From Bifidobacterium breve (lineage in GTDB: Bacteria; Actinomycetota; Actinomycetes; Nanopelagicales; Nanopelagicaceae): 28,138 nucleotides of DNA. The stretch's first letter is position 1; each line of letters opens with the position of its first letter. The position numbers and the translations under genes were made by a program. Shown one piece after another: positions 16,714-23,776 of this stretch. The stretch is taken from contig CAMBOZ010000009.1 of the NCBI GenBank assembly GCA_945869505.1, positions 1 to 28,138 of the forward strand, read 5' to 3'. The notes under the pieces are model-generated. The model worked only from the letters and a program-made list of their open reading frames with translations. It was not told where the DNA came from and made no database searches.

Positions 16714-17279
16714 TTACGCCGCAGCGTTTAGCTTTGGCCCGCGAGCTTCATGACGGGGTGGCGCAAGATTTAGTAGCACTTGGCTATGAGTTAGATCTGC
16801 TATTAGCGGCTGCCGGTACTCAGGCACCGGTGCGCAAAGGTATTCGTTCGCTGCGCTTTCAAGTCGACGAAATGATCACAAAGGTTCGTCGTGAGATGTA
16901 CCAACTCAGGGAAGTCCACATTGAATCTGTTCAAGAAAAGTTAACAGATGTAGCGATCAAGATTTGTGGATCTAAGTTGTCGCGGATAGAGATAGCTGAG
17001 TTCGATATCGATCCAGTGATAGGAATAGAAATAACAGCAATTGCTACTGAGTTAATGCGAAACTGCGTTCGTCATTCTAGGGCTAGCGAGATTGAAATAT
17101 ATCTAAGCCAAGTTGAAAATCACACCTACCTAGAAGTTCGCGATAATGGAGAAGGAGGTGCGACCTTGCAAAGTTCACGTTTAGGTTTGATTGGTATAAA
17201 AGAGCGAACCGAAGAACTTGGTGGCGCATTTTCTTATGTATCGACTAGTTCAGGAACCCGGGTCGCTATTACTCTTTGA
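16710..17279 (+). CDS. Minimal soluble histidine kinase (HisKA_3)
   Basis: A 189-aa NarL/DesK-class sensor kinase reduced to its catalytic core. The phosphoacceptor is His14 in RELHDGVAQD, near the very N-terminus. The HATPase N-box is ATELMRNCVRHS (near 112-123), followed by G1 VRDNGEGG and G2 LGLIGIKERTEELGG. No transmembrane, PAS or GAF domain is present, so any signal must act on a cytoplasmic core or through a partner protein. It starts at GTG 16710 inside the ligase stop region and overlaps the response regulator gene by 4 bp. The arrangement suggests a link to acyl-CoA status; that is inference. Confidence 0.88.
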   Translation: MITPQRLALARELHDGVAQDLVALGYELDLLLAAAGTQAPVRKGIRSLRFQVDEMITKVRREMYQLREVHIESVQEKLTDVAIKICGSKLSRIEIAEFDIDPVIGIEITAIATELMRNCVRHSRASEIEIYLSQVENHTYLEVRDNGEGGATLQSSRLGLIGIKERTEELGGAFSYVSTSSGTRVAITL

Positions 17280-17899
17280 TTGAAATCGAAATTCCACAGA
17301 TCTTATTGGTAGATGATCATCCTTCAGTTAGATCAGGAATCAAGCGAGCTATTGAAAGTGCCGGCATGGCTTGTTGTGGCGAAGCAGCAAGTCGCTCTGA
17401 AGCATTTGCACAGATTGCTCACAAATCGCCTGATGGAGTCATTCTTGATCTAAATCTTCCCGATGGATCTGGCTTTGACATTGTGCTGTGGATACGTAAG
17501 CACTCAAAAGCAATGGCAATAGTGGTCCTAACTATGAGTGACGATGAAGCTCACTTAATCGCTGCAATGCGCGCTGGGGCAAGTGCTTTTTTGAAGAAGA
17601 GCGCACCGCTCGAGGACGTTGTATCGTCTTTAAGAAGTGCGCTAAGTCAACCAAAGAACTTCAGCGCAGCAGGTTTGGGAAGCGCGCTAAAGAAAACTGA
17701 GGCAGCCGATGTACTAACTCCACGAGAATTGACAGTTCTACATGCGCTTTCACTTCCTGGCACAAATAGCCAATTAGCAAAATCACTTTATATTTCAGAG
17801 GCGACCTTTAAGACGCATTTGGCTGCGATATATCGCAAACTCAAGGTGAGCAATCGATTAGGTGCGGTGATGAAGGCGCAGAGCCTTAATCTAATTTGA
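17276..17899 (+). CDS. NarL/FixJ-type response regulator
   Basis: A 207-aa two-domain regulator. The receiver domain spans about 8-125, with acidic pocket DD (13-14), phosphoacceptor Asp58 in VILDLNLPDGSG, Thr86 and Lys107. A LuxR/GerE HTH lies at about 145-205 (LTPRELTVLHAL..., then ISEATFKTHLAAIYRKLKV). It is the cognate partner of the overlapping kinase gene. The apparent start is TTG 17276, overlapping the kinase stop (TTGA), so initiation is probably coupled. The 3' end overlaps the convergent glycosyltransferase by 14 bp. Confidence 0.93.
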   Translation: MIEIEIPQILLVDDHPSVRSGIKRAIESAGMACCGEAASRSEAFAQIAHKSPDGVILDLNLPDGSGFDIVLWIRKHSKAMAIVVLTMSDDEAHLIAAMRAGASAFLKKSAPLEDVVSSLRSALSQPKNFSAAGLGSALKKTEAADVLTPRELTVLHALSLPGTNSQLAKSLYISEATFKTHLAAIYRKLKVSNRLGAVMKAQSLNLI

Positions 17900-19031
17900 G
17901 AAGATCTGAAAACTTTCCTGACCAGATTTCCCAGCGCCAACTCGAAATAATCCATTCCCGCCCGCGCTGGCCCATCTCTTTAGCCTTAATTGGGTCATCA
18001 AGTAAGAAATTTATAGCTCTGGCAATGTCAGTCGAATCTCTTCCATCAACTGTAAATCCAGTCTCTCCCTCTAAAACTGCATCAGGTGCCCCACCAGATT
18101 TACCTGCGATAACAGGTAAACCACACGCACTCGCCTCTAGATAAACGATTCCTAGACCCTCAACTTCTAGCCCAGCAAGACGCGAGCGTGATGGCATAGC
18201 AAATACATCGCCAACAGATATATATCTAGGAAGATCTGCGTACTGAATTCGGCCGATGAAGGTAATGGAATCTTGTACTGCTAATTTCTCAACTAATTCT
18301 TGAAGGTGTTTTAGGTATGGGCCTGTCCCCACCATCAAAATATGCGCCTCTGGATGGTGTCGCAAAATTTCGGGAAGTGATGCAATGAGCGAATCTTGGC
18401 CCTTGCGATGAACTAAACGGCCAACACTAACGATTACTTTCTTATTGGTAAGCCCGAGCGATTCTCGCAGTTGCGATGCTGAAGATTGAGGCGCGAAATG
18501 TGCCGTATCGATTCCTGGTGCAATCTTTACCATGGCCGAAGTTGCTTTCGAGGATAGCGATCGCGAAATTTCTTGGCGAGTAAAATCGCCTAAATAAGTG
18601 AGGTGATCAGCGTTGTTACCTATATATCGAATCGCCCAATTAAATGGCCAAAGTTTGGCCCACCAAACTTCGTGTCCATGCGTTAGCGAAACGATTTTGC
18701 GCGCTCCAGATTTGCGCAGCCCACGAGCCATAAATGCGAGCGGTGCTGCGGCACCGAAAAATACAATTTCAATTCTTTCTTTAGCAATCAATTTCTTTAC
18801 TGCTCGATTTACTCTTGGAGTTGGCAATAAAATTTTCGATCTATCTCTGACTACCTTGACTCCCAACCGATCTAGCCAGTTTCGGTCATAAACCTTGGTA
18901 TCGCCCTGCTGTGATGTGTAAACAGTTACTGAGCCATGTGGCAATCTTTCGATAAGACCCATCACAAATGTTTCAATTCCACCGGCGCGTGGGCCAAAAT
19001 CATTTGTTATGCAAAGAATTTTTTCGGTCAT
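17886..19031 (-). CDS. pimB: GT4 mannosyltransferase, PimB'-like
   Basis: A 381-aa glycosyltransferase of the GT4 family with GT-B fold. The acceptor-side loop GPRAGGIETFV is at 14-24. The donor-binding half has VSVGRLVHRKGQDSLI and the signature GLEVEGLGIVYLEASACGLPVIAGKSGGAPDAV, which closely resembles PimB', the enzyme adding the second mannose to phosphatidylinositol mannoside. It would act at the cytoplasmic membrane face with GDP-mannose. The start is ATG 19031 with TAGATT 6 nt upstream. It follows the NlpC/P60 gene by 13 bp. The exact acceptor should be treated as probable, not proven. Confidence 0.85.
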   Translation of the reverse strand: MTEKILCITNDFGPRAGGIETFVMGLIERLPHGSVTVYTSQQGDTKVYDRNWLDRLGVKVVRDRSKILLPTPRVNRAVKKLIAKERIEIVFFGAAAPLAFMARGLRKSGARKIVSLTHGHEVWWAKLWPFNWAIRYIGNNADHLTYLGDFTRQEISRSLSSKATSAMVKIAPGIDTAHFAPQSSASQLRESLGLTNKKVIVSVGRLVHRKGQDSLIASLPEILRHHPEAHILMVGTGPYLKHLQELVEKLAVQDSITFIGRIQYADLPRYISVGDVFAMPSRSRLAGLEVEGLGIVYLEASACGLPVIAGKSGGAPDAVLEGETGFTVDGRDSTDIARAINFLLDDPIKAKEMGQRGREWIISSWRWEIWSGKFSDLLKLD

Positions 19032-19043
19032 TTAATCAATCTA
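19032..19043 (-). promoter_or_regulatory. Leaderless promoter of the pimB-like gene
   Basis: On the minus strand, TAGATT (19043-19038) is followed by 6 nt and ATG 19031. It could supplement read-through from the NlpC/P60 gene. Confidence 0.45.
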
Positions 19044-19044
19044 C

Positions 19045-20079
19045 TTAGAGGCGACGTGCGCCGACATATGGTTTACGTCCTAGGCTGGATGCACTAGCAA
19101 CCTTCACGCGTGATCCAGATCGAGGAGCATGCACCATCTTGCCGTTACCGAGATAAATTCCTACGTGCGAAATTGGACGTCCAAAGAAGACTAAATCTCC
19201 AGGCTTAAGATCGCTGCGTTTGACCGATTTTCCGTAACTGTATTGTGCGCGCGATGAATGCGGGAGTGAGACGCCAGCGCTTTGAAATGCTCGCATAGTC
19301 AAACCAGAACAATCCCAATATGTCATTCCGGCTGCGCCGAAAACGTACTTATCGCCAATTTGCTTTAGCGCATATTGCAGAGCTTTACCCGAACGACCTG
19401 AAACGCCCGACAACGCTTTTGCTGCAGCCAGAGATGATTTTTGATCGGCATCTTCTTCTTGTTGGGCAAGTCGGGCTAAACGCTCTCTATCTTCCTTCTT
19501 AAGTTTAGATAGGAGCGACTCAGCTTCAGCTAACTTTGCATTCGCTCTTGCGCTCTGGGCTGCTAATTTCTTTTGGGCCGCCTGTACAAGAGCTAATTTG
19601 TCATTAACTGTTAGCGAAGTAGCGGTTAGGCGTTGCTTTGCGGCCTGAAATTTGCGAAGTTCGACTGACTTTTTTCGAGTAATTGCTTCTAGGGAACCAG
19701 CGGCGGAGAGATAAAGTGCTGGATTGGATGAGAAGAGTAATTCCAAACTTTGGCTTAGCCCACCAGTTTTATATTGCTCTACCGCAATCGCACTCAATGA
19801 CTTAGAAAGAGCGCTAACGCTCTGACTTTGTACTTCTTTCTTGGCCTGGATTCCGGCGAGTGTGCGGTTTAGCGTTGCTAGCCTTACCTTCGCTTCTTGC
19901 GCACCTTCTGCGGCGGTGGTTGCCTCTTCTTCAAGTTGGCGAACTCGAGCCTGTACTTCCGCCAAAGTTTGGGCGGCCTGCGCTGAAGGCGCGATAAAAA
20001 TAGGAGCTGCGATTGCGAAAAGTGCAACTAGGACAGCAGTGACTGATCGCAGTCGTATCCCTTGGCCGATGGTTAACAT
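19045..20079 (-). CDS. Secreted NlpC/P60 peptidoglycan endopeptidase with coiled coil
   Basis: A 344-aa cell-wall hydrolase. A signal peptide covers about residues 1-35 (cleavage near PSAQA-AQ). A long Ala/Lys/Glu/Gln-rich coiled coil runs from 36 to about 220. A C-terminal NlpC/P60 domain (about 230-344) has catalytic Cys257 in YWDCSGL, His305 in ISHVGIY and His317 in MVHAP. The layout matches actinobacterial RipA-like proteins, which cut stem peptides during septum splitting. The coiled coil may keep the enzyme inactive until FtsEX-type activation, as in related systems. A perfect palindrome lies in its promoter (20112-20126). Confidence 0.93.
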   Translation of the reverse strand: MLTIGQGIRLRSVTAVLVALFAIAAPIFIAPSAQAAQTLAEVQARVRQLEEEATTAAEGAQEAKVRLATLNRTLAGIQAKKEVQSQSVSALSKSLSAIAVEQYKTGGLSQSLELLFSSNPALYLSAAGSLEAITRKKSVELRKFQAAKQRLTATSLTVNDKLALVQAAQKKLAAQSARANAKLAEAESLLSKLKKEDRERLARLAQQEEDADQKSSLAAAKALSGVSGRSGKALQYALKQIGDKYVFGAAGMTYWDCSGLTMRAFQSAGVSLPHSSRAQYSYGKSVKRSDLKPGDLVFFGRPISHVGIYLGNGKMVHAPRSGSRVKVASASSLGRKPYVGARRL

Positions 20080-20088
20080 AAGAGTTAA

Positions 20089-20126
20089 AGGCTAACGGGG
20101 GCGCTCGTGCAATCTCAACTTGAGAT
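20089..20126 (-). promoter_or_regulatory. NlpC/P60 gene promoter with perfect palindrome
   Basis: On the minus strand, TTGAGA (20118-20113), an 18-nt spacer and TAGCCT (20094-20089) form a promoter 9 nt before the ATG. The -35 lies inside the perfect palindrome ATCTCAA-C-TTGAGAT (20112-20126), a candidate operator. Confidence 0.5.
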
Positions 20127-20166
20127 ACGCGTGGCTAACCTGTGAATTTAAGTAAATCTGGGGATA

Positions 20167-20352
20167 TCACGCTGAATTAAAGCGCAATGGGCGTACGAGT
20201 CCTCGTGATGAAAGCAAATCTATGGCATCGGCGGTTGAGTCGGGAATTTCATGGAGCGCTTCTTGCGGCTCCTTCTTGGAAATAAAATAAGTCAGAATGC
20301 AATCATTGCATCCAACATCTCGTATGGCGCAGGTATCACAGGAAATGATCAT
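20167..20352 (-). CDS. Small four-cysteine protein (CxxC-x6-CxxC)
   Basis: A 61-aa protein starting MIISCDTCAI. The four cysteines are at residues 5, 8, 15 and 18, an apparent zinc- or iron-binding knuckle, followed by a hydrophobic stretch (ILTYFI). The C-terminal half is predicted soluble (IDLLSSRGLVRPLRF). Similar short CDxCxxRxxxCxDC proteins are encoded beside NlpC/P60 genes in other actinobacteria as far as I recall; function unknown. The start is chosen by this motif and by TATATT 7 nt upstream; a longer reading from 20385 is less convincing. It is divergent from the RibD-like reductase. Confidence 0.75.
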   Translation of the reverse strand: MIISCDTCAIRDVGCNDCILTYFISKKEPQEALHEIPDSTADAIDLLSSRGLVRPLRFNSA

Positions 20353-20409
20353 GCAAAAAAATATATCTACCTCCACTGACATCACATCTTGGCGCGGTAG
20401 CCTTTTGAG
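20353..20409. promoter_or_regulatory. Divergent promoter pair, four-cysteine protein / reductase
   Basis: The minus-strand -10 TATATT (20365-20360) serves the cysteine protein. On the plus strand CTGACA (20376-20381), a 16-nt spacer and TAGCCT (20398-20403) lie 6 nt before ATG 20410. The two promoters share the same 57 bp. Confidence 0.5.
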
Positions 20410-20907
20410 ATGGCGGTATTTGCTTCTTTAGTCGTTGGAGCCGATGGATCGACCACTAAAGATGGAAACTCCCGAGGCATTGCCAGCGGAATAGACCGAA
20501 GCACCTTCTTGGCCCGCCGGCGCAGCGCAGACTTTCTCTTTATTGGTGGCCAAACTGCTCGGACCGAGCCTTATCACCGCACACCAGTACCGGTCGTAGT
20601 CGCATCTCGTTCCATGATCAACGCCTTGGCCGATAACCGGTTGGCGCACTGGTGGAACCTCTCCCCTACAGCGGCACTTGCCAAAGGAGTGAAAAAATTT
20701 GGTGGGAATGTTCTGGTCGAATCTGGCCCATCAATTATCGTTGAACTGCTTTCAAGTAAAGCACTAGATGGAATTTACTTAAGCATCACATCTATCACTG
20801 GTGGCGAAAATCCAATAGATATTTCATCGTTCTTAGCAAAATTTGTTGAAGTCAATCGTCAAGAAATTGAAGGAACAGAATTTATCGAAGCTAGAACGCG
20901 GAAATAA
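20410..20907 (+). CDS. RibD C-terminal-like (dihydrofolate-reductase fold) reductase, short form
   Basis: A 165-aa protein of the RibD_C/pyrimidine reductase family, which in riboflavin synthesis reduces the ribosyl-amino-pyrimidine with NADPH. Family motifs are LVVGADGSTTKDGNSRGI (about 7-24), DFLFIGGQTARTEPY (41-55) and NVLVESGPSIIVELL (about 99-113). It is shorter than the roughly 220-250 aa typical of stand-alone actinobacterial members; the connecting segment between the motifs is reduced. Without other rib genes nearby its substrate is open. It overlaps the convergent EamA gene by 17 bp. Confidence 0.75.
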   Translation: MAVFASLVVGADGSTTKDGNSRGIASGIDRSTFLARRRSADFLFIGGQTARTEPYHRTPVPVVVASRSMINALADNRLAHWWNLSPTAALAKGVKKFGGNVLVESGPSIIVELLSSKALDGIYLSITSITGGENPIDISSFLAKFVEVNRQEIEGTEFIEARTRK

Positions 20908-21733
20908 CTGCAACACCTGCGACTGCTGCGAATATTCCGATGTATTGAACGCGATGTAGCCTCTCGTTTAAGAATTTGAAAGCCAAGACTGCAGTAAAGA
21001 TTGGGTATAAAGCGCCCAGCACCATCGCGAGAGTTAAACTTCCTTTAGTGGTGGCATATCCCAAGAGAATATTTGCCAAAGCATCCGCACAGCCAATAAA
21101 TATCAGAACCGGCGCAACCTTAAAGTTCAAGCCACCAATGGTGCGATACTTCAAGAGTATTCCCAGTGAAATAACCAAAGTGGTTGCGCGCATCATTACC
21201 ATTGTCATAAGCACGCTACCTTGCGAACCGATAGCCATTCCAATTAAAGCAACACCGAATCCAGCGGCTGCGCCAAGTGCGAGAATAAGCGGTTTGATCG
21301 GAAGGCCTTGTGAAAGTTCTGGACCGCTTGCTAAGAACGCACCGACAATAGCTAGCGCGGCACCTATCGACAGAATTATAGATAAGCGATCCCCTTTTAC
21401 AAAGAAAGCGTAAGCAACTGGGACCAGCGCAGATAATGCGCTAATTGGAGCGACAACTCCCATGCGTCCGGTGGAGAGTCCGGCATATAAACAAATTAGA
21501 CCAAGGTAACCAAATACACCCGCGAATGCACCAGGAAAAAAATATCCATTTTCACCAAAAGCGTTAGCTGAAAATTCTCCAGCGAATAAAGCGAGAATAA
21601 TTCCAAAAACTAGACCGATCGCTTGTGTTACACCTAGCACTGCAATCGCCGGATATTTCTTACTTAAATTCCCGCCGTGATAATCAGCGGTCCCCCACAA
21701 AAGGCTAGAAAGCAACGCAAGTAAGGTGGCCAT
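20891..21733 (-). CDS. EamA/DMT-family transporter
   Basis: A 280-aa membrane protein with about ten hydrophobic helices forming two EamA repeats (about 1-135 and 145-280). The first helix is LLALLSSLLWGTADYHGGNLSK and the second repeat ends LGALYPIFTAVLAFKFLNERLHRVQYIGIFAAVAGV, with the conserved L-x-E-R-x-x-x-x-Q loop. The substrate is not predictable. The start ATG 21733 is chosen over an upstream GTG/TTG-type start at 21772 because the first helix begins there and TAGCCT lies 8 nt before it. It diverges from DUF3000. Confidence 0.88.
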   Translation of the reverse strand: MATLLALLSSLLWGTADYHGGNLSKKYPAIAVLGVTQAIGLVFGIILALFAGEFSANAFGENGYFFPGAFAGVFGYLGLICLYAGLSTGRMGVVAPISALSALVPVAYAFFVKGDRLSIILSIGAALAIVGAFLASGPELSQGLPIKPLILALGAAAGFGVALIGMAIGSQGSVLMTMVMMRATTLVISLGILLKYRTIGGLNFKVAPVLIFIGCADALANILLGYATTKGSLTLAMVLGALYPIFTAVLAFKFLNERLHRVQYIGIFAAVAGVAVISAF

Positions 21734-21792
21734 AGCGAGCAAGGCTACACAGTCTTGCGCCCCGCCTCCCACTTATCTTGCATCGCCATCTT

Positions 21793-21804
21793 TAGAATTA
21801 AGCA
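21793..21804 (+). promoter_or_regulatory. Leaderless promoter of the DUF3000 gene
   Basis: TAGAAT (21793-21798) stands 6 nt before the GTG at 21805, which supports this GTG as the true start. Confidence 0.55.
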
Positions 21805-22386
21805 GTGGATGTAGCCCAGTTCAATCGCATGGTCGATCACCTTCGATCCGTAACTCCACGATCTGAAATTATCTTGGAAGAAGTTCCCGCTCCCCAAAAA
21901 TTAGCTACGTACTCCTTCGCATTTACTGCAGATGTTTCCAATGGCTTACTGGGCGACGCTGAAGACGAGATCGCATCAGGTCGCTTTGTGCTTTTACATG
22001 AACCAGGCGGGCAAGATACCTGGGAAGGTGAGTTCCGCTGTGTCACATTCTTAAGTGCAGATGTTGATGAAGCGATGCAGGATGACCCACTTTTGCCAGA
22101 AGTTGGATGGAGTTGGCTCCTGGATTCACTTTCCGCGGCAGGCTGCGAATTTAACGCACCGAGCGGAACAGTAACTCGAGTTTCTAGCGCTTCATTTGGA
22201 AAATTATCGCCACGCAATAATGAATCAGAGATTGAAATCCGCGCATCCTGGAGCCCGATAATCAAAGATGCTAACGAGATGTTGTCTCACGTTTTAGCTT
22301 GGTGCAATCTGCTCGGTGAAGTTGCCGGCCTGCTTCCTGCGGTGGAGGGTGTTGCTCCGATTTCTGCAGCACGTCGCAAGGCTTAG
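21805..22386 (+). CDS. DUF3000 protein
   Basis: A 193-aa soluble protein of the actinobacteria-specific DUF3000 family, function unknown. Conserved stretches are GRFVLLHEPGGQDTWEGEFRCVTF (about 58-81), DPLLPEVGWSWL (about 93-104) and the GTVTRVSSASFG region (about 120-131). The start is GTG 21805. The gene immediately precedes RNase D (23 bp), an arrangement also known from other actinobacteria, which hints at an RNA-related role without proving it. Confidence 0.88.
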   Translation: MDVAQFNRMVDHLRSVTPRSEIILEEVPAPQKLATYSFAFTADVSNGLLGDAEDEIASGRFVLLHEPGGQDTWEGEFRCVTFLSADVDEAMQDDPLLPEVGWSWLLDSLSAAGCEFNAPSGTVTRVSSASFGKLSPRNNESEIEIRASWSPIIKDANEMLSHVLAWCNLLGEVAGLLPAVEGVAPISAARRKA

Positions 22387-22398
22387 CCGCGCGCTAAA

Positions 22399-22409
22399 TA
22401 TCTTTAAAT
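22399..22409 (+). promoter_or_regulatory. Candidate leaderless promoter of rnd
   Basis: TATCTT (22399-22404) lies 5 nt before ATG 22410, one nucleotide closer than the usual spacing here. Read-through from DUF3000 is also possible. Confidence 0.35.
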
Positions 22410-23720
22410 ATGGATAACGTCAAAGAAGATACCGCCGATAACGAACCGGTAATTACCGCGATTCCGCTTTTAGCGCCTGCCGATGGTGTTCCAAAAATTA
22501 TTTCAGATGAAGCATCCTTTGAAAGCGCAATCCGTGAGTTAGCAGAAGGTTCTGGTCCTTTTGCTGTTGATGCGGAGAGAGCTTCTGGCTTTAAATTTAG
22601 TGCGCGTGCATATTTGATTCAGATTAAACGCCATGGTGGTGGTTTGCATCTGGTTGATCCAATTCCATTTGGTCCAAACCATCGCTTGTTTATTGAGTTA
22701 AATGCACTTTTGCAGAGCGATGAAGTAATTTTGCACGCCAGCACGCAGGATCTTCCTTGTCTGCGCGAGTTGGGGATCAACCCTAAAAAATTATTTGATA
22801 CCGAATTAGGAGGTCGCATTGCCGGACTTCCTAGAGTTGGGTTAGGACCACTTCTTGAATCTCTTATGGAGGTCTCACTCGCCAAAGAACATTCGGCGGC
22901 GGATTGGTCACAACGACCACTGCCGCAAGAATGGCTAAATTACGCCGCACTTGATGTTGAGTTATTGGTAGAACTACGTGAAAAGGTTTATGGACTTTTG
23001 GCGAGCGCAAATAAATGGGAGTGGGCGCGTGAAGAATTCCAGGCGATTCTCGATGCTCCCCCACCGCCACCTCGGATTGATCCTTGGCGCAGAACTTCGG
23101 GGATGCATAAAATTAAGAAACGAAATCAGTTAGCGGTAGTCCGCGCACTTTGGATAGTGCGAAATGAAATCGCGCAGGAAGCTGATATCTCCCAAGGGCG
23201 CCTTCTCTCAGATGCAGCAATCGTAGAAATTGCCAGCGTCGCCCATGTGAAGACGATTAAGACGAAGAAAGATTTGGAGCGAATTCTCCGTCCGCTTGGT
23301 TTGCGAGCGCGTTGGCTGGAAAACGCCGCTTCCTGGATTAACGCGATTTCCGATGCCCTCGCCCTTAGCGAAGATCAATGGCCGCAAACCAGAACCGATA
23401 CAGATTCATTGCCGCCGTTAAAGATTTGGCGCGAGCGCTTTCCAGATAAATACGCTCCGCTTACCCATGCGAAGGCTAATTTACTGGCCAAGGCAGAAGA
23501 GCTCTCTATCCCACTTGAAAACATGCTGACCCCGGAATACATCCGCCGGATCTGCTGGAACGCCCCTAAAGGCGAGGTGGCAGGCGCTTTGGCTACTCTG
23601 GGTGCTCGTTCTTGGCAGATAGAGATCGCAGCCCCCATTTTGGAGTCAGCCCTGCTCGAGACCATCCCGCTGGCGTCCCCTGAGAGCGAAGAGCCTGAAG
23701 TAGCCCCAACCGAGATGTGA
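22410..23720 (+). CDS. rnd: Ribonuclease D-like 3'-5' exonuclease with HRDC domain
   Basis: A 436-aa DEDDy exonuclease, expected to trim 3' ends of tRNA and other stable RNAs. Catalytic residues seen are Asp54 and Glu56 (FAVDAERA), Asp114 (STQDLPCL), Tyr178 and Asp182 (NYAALDVE). An HRDC domain follows at about 230-305. The remaining C-terminal part (about 315-425) fits the second HRDC-like extension of actinobacterial members. It ends in an acidic tail. It lies 23 bp after DUF3000 and just ahead of the palindrome in the efeU promoter. Confidence 0.93.
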   Translation: MDNVKEDTADNEPVITAIPLLAPADGVPKIISDEASFESAIRELAEGSGPFAVDAERASGFKFSARAYLIQIKRHGGGLHLVDPIPFGPNHRLFIELNALLQSDEVILHASTQDLPCLRELGINPKKLFDTELGGRIAGLPRVGLGPLLESLMEVSLAKEHSAADWSQRPLPQEWLNYAALDVELLVELREKVYGLLASANKWEWAREEFQAILDAPPPPPRIDPWRRTSGMHKIKKRNQLAVVRALWIVRNEIAQEADISQGRLLSDAAIVEIASVAHVKTIKTKKDLERILRPLGLRARWLENAASWINAISDALALSEDQWPQTRTDTDSLPPLKIWRERFPDKYAPLTHAKANLLAKAEELSIPLENMLTPEYIRRICWNAPKGEVAGALATLGARSWQIEIAAPILESALLETIPLASPESEEPEVAPTEM

Positions 23721-23721
23721 G

Positions 23722-23769
23722 GAATTACGCAACACTTAAGTTGCGTAATTCAGGGTGCAGTTCTAGATT
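23722..23769 (+). promoter_or_regulatory. efeU promoter with perfect 12-bp inverted repeat
   Basis: GAATTACGCAAC (23722-23733), 6 nt, and GTTGCGTAATTC (23740-23751) form a perfect inverted repeat. Its right arm contains TTGCGT (23741-23746), which lies 17 nt before TAGATT (23764-23769). That -10 is 7 nt before ATG 23777. No T-run follows the repeat, which makes an operator likelier than a terminator. The binding protein is unknown; an iron-responsive regulator is the natural guess. Confidence 0.6.
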
Positions 23770-23776
23770 TATCCCC

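Noticed and set aside
23722..23751. Terminator for rnd
   Set aside because: A perfect stem exists, but no T-run follows and it overlaps the best efeU -35; an operator is the better reading, though an RNA role cannot be excluded.
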